Below are positions 1 to 5,679 of a stretch of 7,466 nt of DNA, piece after piece. The notes beneath the pieces were generated by a model that was not told the origin of the DNA, searched no databases, and worked only from the letters and a program-made list of their open reading frames with translations. The translations under genes were made by a program, and so were the position numbers. Each line of letters begins with the position of its first letter. The stretch's first letter is position 1. Source of the stretch: Acidimicrobiia bacterium. Its GTDB lineage: Bacteria > Actinomycetota > Acidimicrobiia > Acidimicrobiales > JACDCH01. Where the stretch lies: assembly GCA_013694495.1 (NCBI GenBank), contig JACDCH010000652.1, forward strand, positions 1 through 7,466. The letters are read 5' to 3'.

Positions 1-1
1 C

Positions 2-667
2 CGCACGCCCGAGCAGCTCGACGCGGTCGCCGACCAGGTGCGGGCCCTCGGGCGCCGGGCCGTCACCGCGCCGGGCGACGTGAACGACGACGGCTTCGTC
101 GCCGGCCTGGCCGCGATGGCGCAGGCCGAGCTCGGCCGCCTCGACATCGTCGTGAACAACGCCGGCGGCACGATGCCCCGGCCCTTCCTCGACACGTCGG
201 CCGGCTACCTCGAGCGGGCCTTCCACTTCAACGTGACCACCGCGTTCGTGCTCACGAAGGCGGCCGTCCCGCTGCTGCTCGAGTCCGGTGGCGGCGCCGT
301 CGTCAACATCTCCTCGACCATGGGCCGCATGGCCGACCGAGGGATGCTCGCCTACGGCACGGCCAAGGCGGCGCTGGCCCACCTGACCCGGCTGACGGCG
401 GCCGACCTCGCCCCCCGCATCCGCGTCAACGCGATCGCCGTGGGGTCGGTCGCCACCTCCGCCCTCGAGGTCGTCACCGAGGACGACGCCGTGCGCACGC
501 AGATGGAGCAGGCCACCCCGCTGCGCCGGCTGGGCGAGGTCGAGGACATCGCCGCCGCCTGCCTGTGGCTGGCCAGCCGAGCGGGCGACTTCGTCACGGG
601 CAAGGTGATCGAGGTCGACGGCGGCCTCCAGGCCCCGAACCTCCCGCTCGGCCTCCCCGACCTCTGA
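2..667 (+). CDS. SDR-family NAD(P)-dependent oxidoreductase, 5'-truncated by the window edge
   Basis: This is the C-terminal 221 residues of a short-chain dehydrogenase/reductase, a cytoplasmic enzyme that oxidises or reduces a hydroxyl or carbonyl group with NAD(P). Visible motifs are NNAG (about bases 158-169), the catalytic serine in NISST (about 305-319), YxxxK in AYGTAK (about 352-369), the RVNAIAVG segment (about 424-447), and the C-terminal GKVIEVDGG typical of the classical 250-residue family. The reading frame is open to the left edge and the residues there (RTPEQLDAVADQVRALG) are ordinary SDR sequence, so the GTG at 38 is internal. The N-terminal TGxxxGxG cofactor motif must lie outside the window. 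The gene ends with TGA at 665-667, and a dispersed repeat begins a few bases later. Substrate cannot be told; fatty-acyl, sugar or steroid alcohols are all possible. Confidence 0.93.
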   Translation, partial: RTPEQLDAVADQVRALGRRAVTAPGDVNDDGFVAGLAAMAQAELGRLDIVVNNAGGTMPRPFLDTSAGYLERAFHFNVTTAFVLTKAAVPLLLESGGGAVVNISSTMGRMADRGMLAYGTAKAALAHLTRLTAADLAPRIRVNAIAVGSVATSALEVVTEDDAVRTQMEQATPLRRLGEVEDIAAACLWLASRAGDFVTGKVIEVDGGLQAPNLPLGLPDL

Positions 668-669
668 AG

Positions 670-799
670 TTCTTCGCCGTCACTCGCTTCGCTCCGTTCC
701 GGCGAGTTGAGGTGCCCTCGCTCCGCTCGGTCGTTCCGGTCCTCGGCCGACCTCGTCGCCCTGCGGCCGATGCCTGGGGGGCTCCGCCCCCAGACCCCC
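670..799 (+). repeat. Intergenic repeat, copy A (inverted partner at 3229-3320)
   Basis: This sequence starts a few bases after the SDR stop codon. Its reverse complement recurs at 3229-3320. The block 731-799 matches the other copy with about three substitutions and two single-base indels. The start (674-696) also matches closely. Copy A carries an extra 34 bases (697-730) absent from copy B; CGCTCCG occurs at both 690-696 and 719-725, so the difference may have arisen by duplication or deletion between short repeats. No coding potential is evident. This is probably a dispersed, genome-wide intergenic element, but only two copies are visible here. Confidence 0.8.
774..793 (+). terminator. 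GC-rich hairpin in repeat copy A, possible terminator
   Basis: CTGGGGG (774-780) pairs with CCCCCAG (787-793). A bulged G at 781 and a further C-G pair (782/786) leave a TCC loop. No U-tract follows, which is common for actinobacterial terminators. It lies between the convergent SDR and hypothetical-protein genes, so it could end either transcript. The same hairpin is kept in copy B with both arms one base shorter. Confidence 0.5.
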
Positions 800-809
800 A
801 AGCTGTTCG

Positions 810-831
810 TCGCCGTCACTCGCCTCGCTCC
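810..831 (+). repeat. Second occurrence of the repeat's leading motif
   Basis: These 22 bases match 674-695 with one mismatch, in the same orientation and 136 bases downstream. The motif therefore brackets copy A. It overlaps the 3' end of the minus-strand gene at 816-1490 and supplies its last four codons and TGA stop. Confidence 0.7.
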
Positions 832-1490
832 CCCCCGAGCAGGCGGAGACGCTCGTCGAGGTCGACCCACGCGCTCCGGAGCCCGGTGAGGGCGTCGGCC
901 GCGGCGTCCATGTCGTCGGCCGCGGTGATCTCGCGGGCGGTGGGCCCGGCCAGCTCCAGGGTGGGCTGGCGCTCGAGGGCCAGCTTCGCCGCGTAGGCGG
1001 TGTCCTCGGCCAGGTCGGCGAGGGCCTTGACCTCGGCCACCGAACGCTCGATCGGCGCCCGCAGCGCCTCCGCCCGGGCCCGCTGCTCGGCGGCCCACGT
1101 GGCCTTGGCCGTGCCGGGCGCGGCGTCGCCGGCGGCGCGGAGCTCCTCCTCGAGCAGGGTGATCTCGGTGATCCGGTCGGCCGTGTGCCAGAGCAACCAC
1201 GCCAGCGACCGCGCCGCTTCCTCGGCGGCGGCGGCCGTGGCCGGCTGGGCGGCGGCGAGGTCGCGGAAGCGGATGGCGTCGCGCTGCATGGAAAGCAGGA
1301 GGGCGACCAACGGGTAGGGCCGCTCGAGCATGCGGACCGCCGCCCTCTGGGCCGACGCCGCCTTCCAGGGCCGCCACCACTTCGACGACCGGATGGGCAC
1401 GGCCACCAGCGGATCGGGCCCGACGCCGGCGACGCGACGTTCCTCGACGCTGAGAGACGGGTCGACGAGCGTGCAGATGAAGGGGTGCAT
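816..1490 (-). CDS. Hypothetical protein, helical, co-transcribed with the DUF2079 gene
   Basis: I do not recognise this 224-residue protein. The ATG at 1490 is chosen over the upstream candidate at 1532 because AGGAGG lies 6 nt before it and the longer form would run into the preceding gene. The N-terminus (MHPFICTLVDPSLSVEERRV) is beta-like and is followed by a basic, Trp-rich stretch (SSKWWRPWK, residues 35-43). Residues about 44-175 are dominated by Ala, Glu, Arg and Leu, suggesting long helices or a helical bundle; a short hydrophobic patch (61-68) is too short for a clear membrane span. No signal peptide, Cys motif or catalytic signature is visible. The last residues (ERGE) and the stop are encoded by a copy of the intergenic repeat. 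Codon use matches its neighbours. The tight junction with the DUF2079 gene suggests a linked role, but none can be named. Confidence 0.82.
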   Translation of the reverse strand: MHPFICTLVDPSLSVEERRVAGVGPDPLVAVPIRSSKWWRPWKAASAQRAAVRMLERPYPLVALLLSMQRDAIRFRDLAAAQPATAAAAEEAARSLAWLLWHTADRITEITLLEEELRAAGDAAPGTAKATWAAEQRARAEALRAPIERSVAEVKALADLAEDTAYAAKLALERQPTLELAGPTAREITAADDMDAAADALTGLRSAWVDLDERLRLLGGERGE

Positions 1491-1496
1491 GCGCGG

Positions 1497-1502
1497 CCTC
1501 CT
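1497..1502 (-). promoter_or_regulatory. Shine-Dalgarno AGGAGG overlapping the upstream stop codon
   Basis: On the minus strand the DUF2079 stop TAG (1503-1501) is part of TAGGAGG. This perfect Shine-Dalgarno ends 6 nt before the ATG at 1490. It fixes the start of the hypothetical protein and implies translational coupling in one transcript. Confidence 0.85.
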
Positions 1503-3063
1503 ACAAGCCGATGGGGCCAAAGGCGAGAACAAGGGCCGACAGGGGGTCGTCGTTCCGGCGCAGCAGCACGATGTCGTCCTGCGAGTACTGCACGTCGAAG
1601 CCGCTGCCGGGCTGCCGGAGCGCGAGGTACAGGTCCTCGTGCTCGGGGATGTACCAGGCGTTGCTGTCGAGCAGCACGTAGTCGAGGGTGGCCGGGTCGG
1701 GCGGCCCTTCGCCCGGCACCCGGTAGTTGAAGCGCATGAACGGGGTGGGGAACTCGTAGATCTCGGCCCGGTGCGTGAGCTGCGGCACGAGGTAGAAGAC
1801 CGCCGACACCGACGCCCCGGCCGGGATGAGGGCGAAGGCCTCTTCGGCCGCCGCCTGGTGGATGTGGGGCTGGCGGCGCCACACGCCGGTCACGGGGTCG
1901 CCCCGGCCCAGCGTCTCGACGCCGGGTACCAGGCCGTCGTAGGCGCCCAGCGGCGAGGGGGCCCACCAGATGTTGGTGATCGCCGCGGTGAACAGCACCG
2001 CCACCACCGCGGCCCGTCGGAGCGCCGCCCCCGGCAGCCGGCCGACCACCTCGACGGTGCAGATGGCCAGCGCCGCCACCGGCATGGCGGAGTAGTGGTA
2101 CTTGGCGTCGGCCGCGTAGGGCCACAACGTGATCGAGTTGATGAAGAACTGGGGCACGACGAGCAGCAGCTCGGGCAGCGCGAGCAGCGGTACGAAGACG
2201 CCGAACGGGCCCGCCAGCTGGAACCAGTACGGCCCGTCGCCGGCCTTGGCGTGGTAGAGGCGGGTGGCCCAGCGGCTCGGGTGGAGCACGCTGTTCACCA
2301 CGATCTCCCTGAGGTTCGCCCCGAGGTGGCTGAACTCGGCCACGTAGAACGGGTCGAGGCCGTTGTTGGCGGCCGTCATCACCACCCGTGTCATCACCAC
2401 GAACCAGAGCCCGGCGACGGCTGTGGGGATGAGCAGCCGGCGGTCCTTCTCGCGCCACGTCAGCACGAGCCCCATGGCCACCAGGGTCAGCGCCACGTCC
2501 TCCTTGCACAGCAGGGCGACCACCGCCCACACCGCGGCCGGGCGCCAGCGCCGGCGGGTGGCGTACAGCCAGGTGCAGAGCACCGGAAGGATCGACACCG
2601 AGTCGGGGTGGAACGTCCACCACAGCTGGTTCTGCAGCGACGGGTTGAGGAGGAACGCGGCTGCGAGGGCGACGGCGAGGAGGCCGGCCCGGTCGTCGTC
2701 GACCACGCGCAGCCGGTCGCGGGCGAGCAGGTAGACGGGTACTGCGGCGAGGCCGACGAGGACGACCTCGCTCACCACGAGGAAGCCGGCGCCAGCGCCG
2801 AGGAAGCGATAGAAGGGGGCCCACAGCAGGAGGATGAAGTTGGTGTGGTGGCCGAACAGGTGCAGGCCCCGCACGGTCACGAACGGGTCGTCGAATCGCG
2901 AGAGCAGCCAGATCCCCTGGTCGTAGATCCCGAGGTCGAACGAGAAGTTCCCGAAGTGGCGCTGGTGCCCGTAGGCGAGCGACCCGAACCACCACACGAA
3001 CACCGCGACGAGCCCGGCGACCGCCGCCTCGGACCGGGTGGGCATCCGGAGCCGCTCGCGCAC
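1501..3063 (-). CDS. DUF2079 family multi-pass membrane protein
   Basis: This is a predicted integral membrane protein of 520 residues from GTG 3063, or 514 from ATG 3045. An in-frame TAG just upstream limits the choice to these two starts, and neither has a clear Shine-Dalgarno. The basic N-terminus (MRERLRMPTR) is followed by a membrane span (about 13-31). Next comes the family's first outer loop with FDLGIYDQGIW (42-52) and FGHH (70-73). FHPDS (151-155), CKEDVAL (186-192), PQFFINS (304-310) and KYHY (321-324) match DUF2079 landmarks. Roughly ten hydrophobic segments run to about residue 366, and a soluble, probably extracytoplasmic, C-terminal domain follows (about 390-510). DUF2079 proteins resemble GT-C glycosyltransferases in layout, so the Asp-rich first loop might be functional, but no enzymatic activity is shown by the sequence. 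It is the first gene of an operon with the hypothetical protein. Confidence 0.9.
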   Translation of the reverse strand: MRERLRMPTRSEAAVAGLVAVFVWWFGSLAYGHQRHFGNFSFDLGIYDQGIWLLSRFDDPFVTVRGLHLFGHHTNFILLLWAPFYRFLGAGAGFLVVSEVVLVGLAAVPVYLLARDRLRVVDDDRAGLLAVALAAAFLLNPSLQNQLWWTFHPDSVSILPVLCTWLYATRRRWRPAAVWAVVALLCKEDVALTLVAMGLVLTWREKDRRLLIPTAVAGLWFVVMTRVVMTAANNGLDPFYVAEFSHLGANLREIVVNSVLHPSRWATRLYHAKAGDGPYWFQLAGPFGVFVPLLALPELLLVVPQFFINSITLWPYAADAKYHYSAMPVAALAICTVEVVGRLPGAALRRAAVVAVLFTAAITNIWWAPSPLGAYDGLVPGVETLGRGDPVTGVWRRQPHIHQAAAEEAFALIPAGASVSAVFYLVPQLTHRAEIYEFPTPFMRFNYRVPGEGPPDPATLDYVLLDSNAWYIPEHEDLYLALRQPGSGFDVQYSQDDIVLLRRNDDPLSALVLAFGPIGL

Positions 3064-3069
3064 CGCCCG

Positions 3070-3075
3070 AAGCTA
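3070..3075 (-). promoter_or_regulatory. Possible -10 element (TAGCTT) for a leaderless DUF2079 transcript
   Basis: TAGCTT fits the TANNNT actinobacterial -10 pattern and lies 6 nt before the GTG at 3063. Transcription would then start at or near the start codon, consistent with the missing Shine-Dalgarno. No convincing -35 hexamer is seen about 17 nt upstream. This is weak evidence from a single short motif. Confidence 0.3.
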
Positions 3076-3100
3076 CTGAGATGAAGGGGTCCGGACCGCC
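3071..3100. repeat. 30-bp direct repeat, copy 1
   Basis: This matches 3191-3220 at 26 of 30 positions, exactly 120 bases apart and in the same orientation. The shared core is CTGAGATGAAGGG and GACCGCC. This copy contains the palindrome GGTCCGGACC (3088-3097), which is lost in copy 2. It abuts the start of the DUF2079 gene, so it could be an operator or simply a dispersed repeat end. Confidence 0.65.
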
Positions 3101-3141
3101 CAGGCGAAGCCCCCTCGCCGGGCCCCGGAATCGAATGGAGA

Positions 3142-3158
3142 CGCAGGAAGGTCCTGCG
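3142..3158. repeat. Small perfect hairpin, 7-bp stem with 3-nt loop
   Basis: CGCAGGA (3142-3148) and TCCTGCG (3152-3158) form a perfect inverted repeat, midway between the two 30-bp direct repeats. Part of it, AGGTCCTGCGG (3150-3160), has a near-inverse partner around 3188-3198. Function unknown. Confidence 0.45.
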
Positions 3159-3190
3159 GGCAACGCCTCGTCCGGCGCCAATCCATCCGC

Positions 3191-3220
3191 AGGTCCTGAG
3201 ATGAAGGGTTCCCGACCGCC
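3191..3220. repeat. 30-bp direct repeat, copy 2
   Basis: This is the partner of 3071-3100, with mismatches at four positions. It lies between the small hairpin and intergenic repeat copy B. Together the repeats and hairpins occupy most of the gene-free stretch 3064-3324, in which no coding region was found. Confidence 0.65.
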
Positions 3221-3228
3221 GGAGGCGC

Positions 3229-3320
3229 TGGGGGTCTGGGGCGGAGCCCCCAGGTATCGGCCGCAGGGCGACGAAGTCGGCCGAGGACCGCAACGACGGA
3301 GCGAAGCGCGTGACGGCGAA
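3229..3320 (-). repeat. Intergenic repeat, copy B
   Basis: Read on the minus strand, this begins 4 nt after the stop codon of the GNAT gene and follows the same order as copy A: leading motif, then the block containing TCCTCGGCCGAC and CGTCGCCCTGCGGCCGAT, then the G/C hairpin and AGACCCCCA. It lacks the 34-base segment of copy A. Copies A and B therefore point in opposite directions on the chromosome, but each has the same orientation relative to the gene it follows. Confidence 0.8.
3236..3253 (-). terminator. Hairpin in repeat copy B, possible terminator for the UDG-GNAT operon
   Basis: CTGGGG (3236-3241) pairs with CCCCAG (3248-3253). A bulged C at 3247 and an inner C-G pair (3242/3246) enclose a GGA loop. 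Relative to copy A, the G-run and the C-run are each one base shorter, so pairing is preserved. It lies downstream of the GNAT gene and upstream of the DUF2079 gene, and could separate the two operons. No U-tract. Confidence 0.5.
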
Positions 3321-3324
3321 AGGA

Positions 3325-3792
3325 TCAGTCGAGGACCAGCCGGAGGAGCGGGAGCTGGCGGTCCGGGACGGCGCTCGACGGGCGGTGGCCGACCGGTTGG
3401 GCGCCGAGCCGCAGGTAGAACGGCTCGGCGTTCGGGTCGGACTCCACCAGCAGCGCCGGCGCACCGGCCACCAGCGCGGCCGCCACCGCCCGCTCCCACA
3501 GCCGCCGCCCGATGCCGGTGCCCATGGCCGGCGGGTCGACGAACAGGTGCGTGACCTCGACGCCGTCGGCGCCCTGGAGGTCGAGGGCGACGAACCCGAC
3601 CGGACCGCTCGGACCGCGCTCGGCGACAAAGACCGGGCCGGCGAGGAGCCTCGACGACGAGATCGTCAGGCCGGGGACGCAGGCGGTCATGAAGCCCTCG
3701 TCGTAGCCCCAGTGGGCCTTGGACCGCACGGCCAGCTCGCTGAGCGCGGGACCGTCCGCAGCGCTGGCGGGACGGATGCGGTCGACGGTCAT
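3325..3792 (-). CDS. GNAT family N-acetyltransferase
   Basis: This 155-residue protein has the size and fold signature of a single-domain GNAT enzyme, which transfers an acetyl group from acetyl-CoA to an amine. The N-terminus (IRPASAADGPALSEL) is the usual first strand and helix. SKAHWGYDEGFM (24-35) is typical of a common GNAT subgroup. Motif A is THLFVDPPAMGTGIGRRLWE (81-100), with the pyrophosphate-binding loop MGTGIG. Motif B is the SDPNAEPFYLRLGA stretch (118-131). ATG 3792 is chosen because all conserved GNAT sequence lies downstream and it follows the glycosylase stop by 10 nt; no good Shine-Dalgarno is visible, so translation may be coupled. The substrate cannot be read from the sequence. 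It is the last gene of the operon, and repeat copy B follows its TGA. Confidence 0.92.
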   Translation of the reverse strand: MTVDRIRPASAADGPALSELAVRSKAHWGYDEGFMTACVPGLTISSSRLLAGPVFVAERGPSGPVGFVALDLQGADGVEVTHLFVDPPAMGTGIGRRLWERAVAAALVAGAPALLVESDPNAEPFYLRLGAQPVGHRPSSAVPDRQLPLLRLVLD

Positions 3793-3802
3793 CGGGTGCC
3801 GA

Positions 3803-4501
3803 TCATGGCGTGCCGATCGTGCGGGCGCGCTCGAACACGCCGTCCAGCATGGCCTCCGAGAGCACCCCGGTGAAGGTGTTCTGCTGGCTGACGTGGTAGC
3901 TGCCGAGCAGCACCCGGCCGTCGGGGAGGGGCGCCTCCGCCCCGTGTCCGAAGCGGGGCCGGGGGCGCACACCCAGCGACGAGCACACGACGTCCCATCC
4001 GAACTGGCCCAGCGCCACCAGCACCCGCACCCTCGTGAGCAGGGCCAGCTCGCGCTCGAGGAACGGCCGGCACAGCTCGCGCTCGACCGGGGTCGGCTGG
4101 TTGGCCGGTGGCGCGCACTTCACGGCGGCGGTGATGTATGCACCCTGCAGGCGCAGGCCGTCGGCGGCGTGGACCGAGGTCGGCTGGTTGGCGTAGCCGC
4201 AGCGGTGGAGGGAGGCGAACAGGAAGTCGCCCGAACGATCGCCGGTGAACACGCGTCCGGTGCGGTTGGCGCCGTGGGCGGCCGGCGCCAACCCCACGAT
4301 CAGCAGGTGGGCAGCCGGATCGCCGAAGCCGGGGACCGGGCGGCCCCAGTAGTCGTCGGTCGCGAAGCGGGCGACCTTCTCCACTGCAACCTGTTCCCGC
4401 CAGGCCACCAGCCGGGGGCAGGCCCGGCACACGGTGACCTCGCCGGCGAGCTGGGCGAGGGGTCGGGACACGGGCACGACGGTAGGTTGAGCGCTTCCCA
4501 T
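3803..4501 (-). CDS. Uracil-DNA glycosylase, family 5 (UDGb-like), Fe-S
   Basis: This 232-residue base-excision repair enzyme would remove uracil, and in this family other deaminated bases, from DNA. Two Cys pairs suit a 4Fe-4S cluster: C25-x2-C28 (CRACPRLVAWRE) and C129-x14-C144. The active-site motif is GLAPAAHGANRTGR (70-83) followed by FTGDRSG (85-91). Family 5 has Ala where family 1 carries its catalytic Asp, and Ala is seen here at position 73. The second motif is SYHVSQQNTFTG (201-212). Length fits the family. The start is uncertain: ATG 4501, GTG 4516, GTG 4477 and GTG 4471 are all in frame and none has a Shine-Dalgarno; 4471 or 4477 would give a more usual N-terminal length. The gene is divergent from the phosphatase gene and followed by the GNAT gene. 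Confidence 0.92.
   Translation of the reverse strand: MGSAQPTVVPVSRPLAQLAGEVTVCRACPRLVAWREQVAVEKVARFATDDYWGRPVPGFGDPAAHLLIVGLAPAAHGANRTGRVFTGDRSGDFLFASLHRCGYANQPTSVHAADGLRLQGAYITAAVKCAPPANQPTPVERELCRPFLERELALLTRVRVLVALGQFGWDVVCSSLGVRPRPRFGHGAEAPLPDGRVLLGSYHVSQQNTFTGVLSEAMLDGVFERARTIGTP
4483..4488 (+). promoter_or_regulatory. Possible -10 element (TAGGTT) for the phosphatase operon
   Basis: TAGGTT fits the TANNNT pattern and ends 11 nt before the ATG at 4500, placing the transcript start about 4-5 nt upstream of the gene. There is no Shine-Dalgarno before this ATG, consistent with a leaderless or near-leaderless mRNA. It lies inside the start region of the divergent glycosylase gene if that gene begins at 4501. 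No clear -35. Confidence 0.3.
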
Positions 4502-5159
4502 GGCCAGGACGAGCACGAAGAAGGCGACCGCGAGCGGGACGCTGCTGCTGCTGGTGCGCCACGGTCAGACCCCCACCACCGGCGCCGTGCTGCCCGGCCG
4601 GGCGCCCGGCCTGCACCTCTCCGACGACGGCCGGGCCCAGGCCGCGGCCGTCGCCGAGCGCATCGCCCAGTTCGCGGCGCGGGTGGCGGCGATCTACTCC
4701 TCGCCCCTCGAGCGGACGCGGGAGACTGCCGCGCCCATCGCCGCCGCCCTGGGCCGCAAGGTCGTGGTGCGCCGCGGCCTGCTCGAGGCCGACTTCGGCG
4801 AATGGACCGGGGCCGAGCTCAAGCGGCTCGTCAAGCTCCCGGAGTGGAAGCAGGTGCAGAACGCCCCGAGCACCTTCCGGTTCCCGGGCGGCGAGTCGTT
4901 CGCCGAGATGCAGCTGCGGATCTGCACCACGCTCCAGGGCCTGGTGGCCGACCACCCCGGCGAGGTGGTGGTGGTCGTGAGCCACGCCGACCCGATCAAG
5001 GCCGCCGTGGCCCAGACGATGGGGTGCCACCTCGACCTGTTCCAGCGCATCGTCGTGTCGCCCTGCTCGGTGACCGCCCTCGCCCACGGACCGGGTGGGC
5101 CCGTCGTGCTGTGCGTCAACTCCACCGGCCGCGACCTGACCACCCTCGCCCCCTCGTGA
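4500..5159 (+). CDS. Histidine phosphatase, MSMEG_4193 family
   Basis: This 219-residue protein belongs to the histidine phosphatase (phosphoglycerate mutase-like) superfamily, which works through a phosphohistidine. The RHG motif is at 20-22 (LLLLVRHGQT, catalytic H21). SSPLERTRET (67-76) supplies the second phosphate-binding Arg (R72). E96 in LLEADFGEW is the likely proton donor. SHAD (161-164) supplies the second His (H162). The subfamily is often labelled phosphomutase, but the mycobacterial relative (Rv2135c) is described as an acid phosphatase; the natural substrate is not established. The following two genes are DUF3090 and SCO1664-like, the characteristic actinobacterial trio, so this is the first gene of that operon. 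ATG 4500 is the only sensible start before RHG; there is no Shine-Dalgarno. The gene ends 19 nt before DUF3090. Confidence 0.94.
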   Translation: MARTSTKKATASGTLLLLVRHGQTPTTGAVLPGRAPGLHLSDDGRAQAAAVAERIAQFAARVAAIYSSPLERTRETAAPIAAALGRKVVVRRGLLEADFGEWTGAELKRLVKLPEWKQVQNAPSTFRFPGGESFAEMQLRICTTLQGLVADHPGEVVVVVSHADPIKAAVAQTMGCHLDLFQRIVVSPCSVTALAHGPGGPVVLCVNSTGRDLTTLAPS

Positions 5160-5178
5160 TCGGCATCATCGAGCCCTG

Positions 5179-5679
5179 ATGTCGGAGTCCTACGAGTTCG
5201 GCGCGCCCGAGCGCTTCACCGTCGGCACGGTCGGCGAGCCCGGCCAGCGCGCCTTCTACCTCCAGTCCTTCGCGGTCGGCGAGCTGGTGTCGCTCAAGTG
5301 CGAGAAGCAGCAGATCGGGGCCCTCGCGGAGCACCTCGCCGCCATCCTCGTCGACCTGCCCACGCCGGTGGAGCACGAGGTGATGGGGACCGACGTCGAC
5401 TTCGTCGAGCCGCCCGCGCCCGACTGGGTGGTCGGCCGCATGGGCGTCGCCTGGGACAACGAGCAGGACCGGCTCGTCCTGCTGTGCGAGGAGGCCTTCG
5501 ACGAGGAGGCCGCCGACTCCGACGACTCGCCGGCCTCGGCTCGCTTCCGTCTCACCCGGGCCCAGGCCGCGGCGTTCGTGGAGCTCGCCCGCGACGTGGT
5601 CGCCTCCGGTCGCCCACCGTGCTACCTCTGCGGCCGGCCGCTCGACCCGGCGGGCCACGTCTGCCACCGCCTCAACTGA
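5179..5679 (+). CDS. DUF3090 (TIGR03847-type) protein with C-terminal zinc knuckle
   Basis: This 166-residue protein of unknown function is the middle member of the actinobacterial trio. The N-terminus (YEFGAPERFTVGTVGEPGQR, 5-24) matches the family's conserved opening, which supports ATG 5179 despite a poor Shine-Dalgarno. The middle is acidic (about 104-117, EEAFDEEAADSDD). The C-terminus carries CYLCGRPLDPAGHVCHRLN: C148, C151, H160 and C162 (with H163) form a plausible single zinc site of treble-clef or knuckle type. There are no membrane segments, so it is likely cytoplasmic. Its TGA shares a base with the next gene's ATG (TGATG at 5677-5681), indicating coupled translation with the kinase-like protein and possibly a stoichiometric partnership. 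No enzymatic residues are evident; it may be an adaptor or regulator of its neighbours. Confidence 0.93.
   Translation: MSESYEFGAPERFTVGTVGEPGQRAFYLQSFAVGELVSLKCEKQQIGALAEHLAAILVDLPTPVEHEVMGTDVDFVEPPAPDWVVGRMGVAWDNEQDRLVLLCEEAFDEEAADSDDSPASARFRLTRAQAAAFVELARDVVASGRPPCYLCGRPLDPAGHVCHRLN

Noticed and set aside
670..799. Insertion-sequence remnant
   Set aside because: No transposase fragment, terminal inverted repeats or target-site duplication can be seen; a short dispersed element is the better description.
1330..3084. A 584-codon open frame on the plus strand
   Set aside because: It is antisense to the DUF2079 gene, with His/Arg/Gly/Glu-rich shadow composition and no recognisable domain, whereas the minus-strand frame shows clear DUF2079 motifs.
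680..3499. A 939-codon open frame on the minus strand
   Set aside because: It runs out of frame through the DUF2079 and hypothetical-protein genes and across both intergenic repeats. Its translation is low-complexity Arg/Gly/Pro, the usual shadow in very GC-rich DNA.
3793..3972. N-terminal extension of the GNAT protein
   Set aside because: The extra 60 residues overlap the glycosylase coding end, are Ser/Arg/Pro-rich and match no GNAT sequence; conserved sequence starts just after ATG 3792.
3719..5179. A 486-codon plus-strand frame and the opposite frame at 3789-5087
   Set aside because: Both cross the glycosylase and phosphatase genes in wrong frames; the real proteins there have full catalytic motifs.
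5298..5678. N-terminal extension of the SCO1664-like protein
   Set aside because: It lies entirely within the DUF3090 gene in another frame and is shadow-like. The ATG at 5679 in the TGATG overlap is the natural start.
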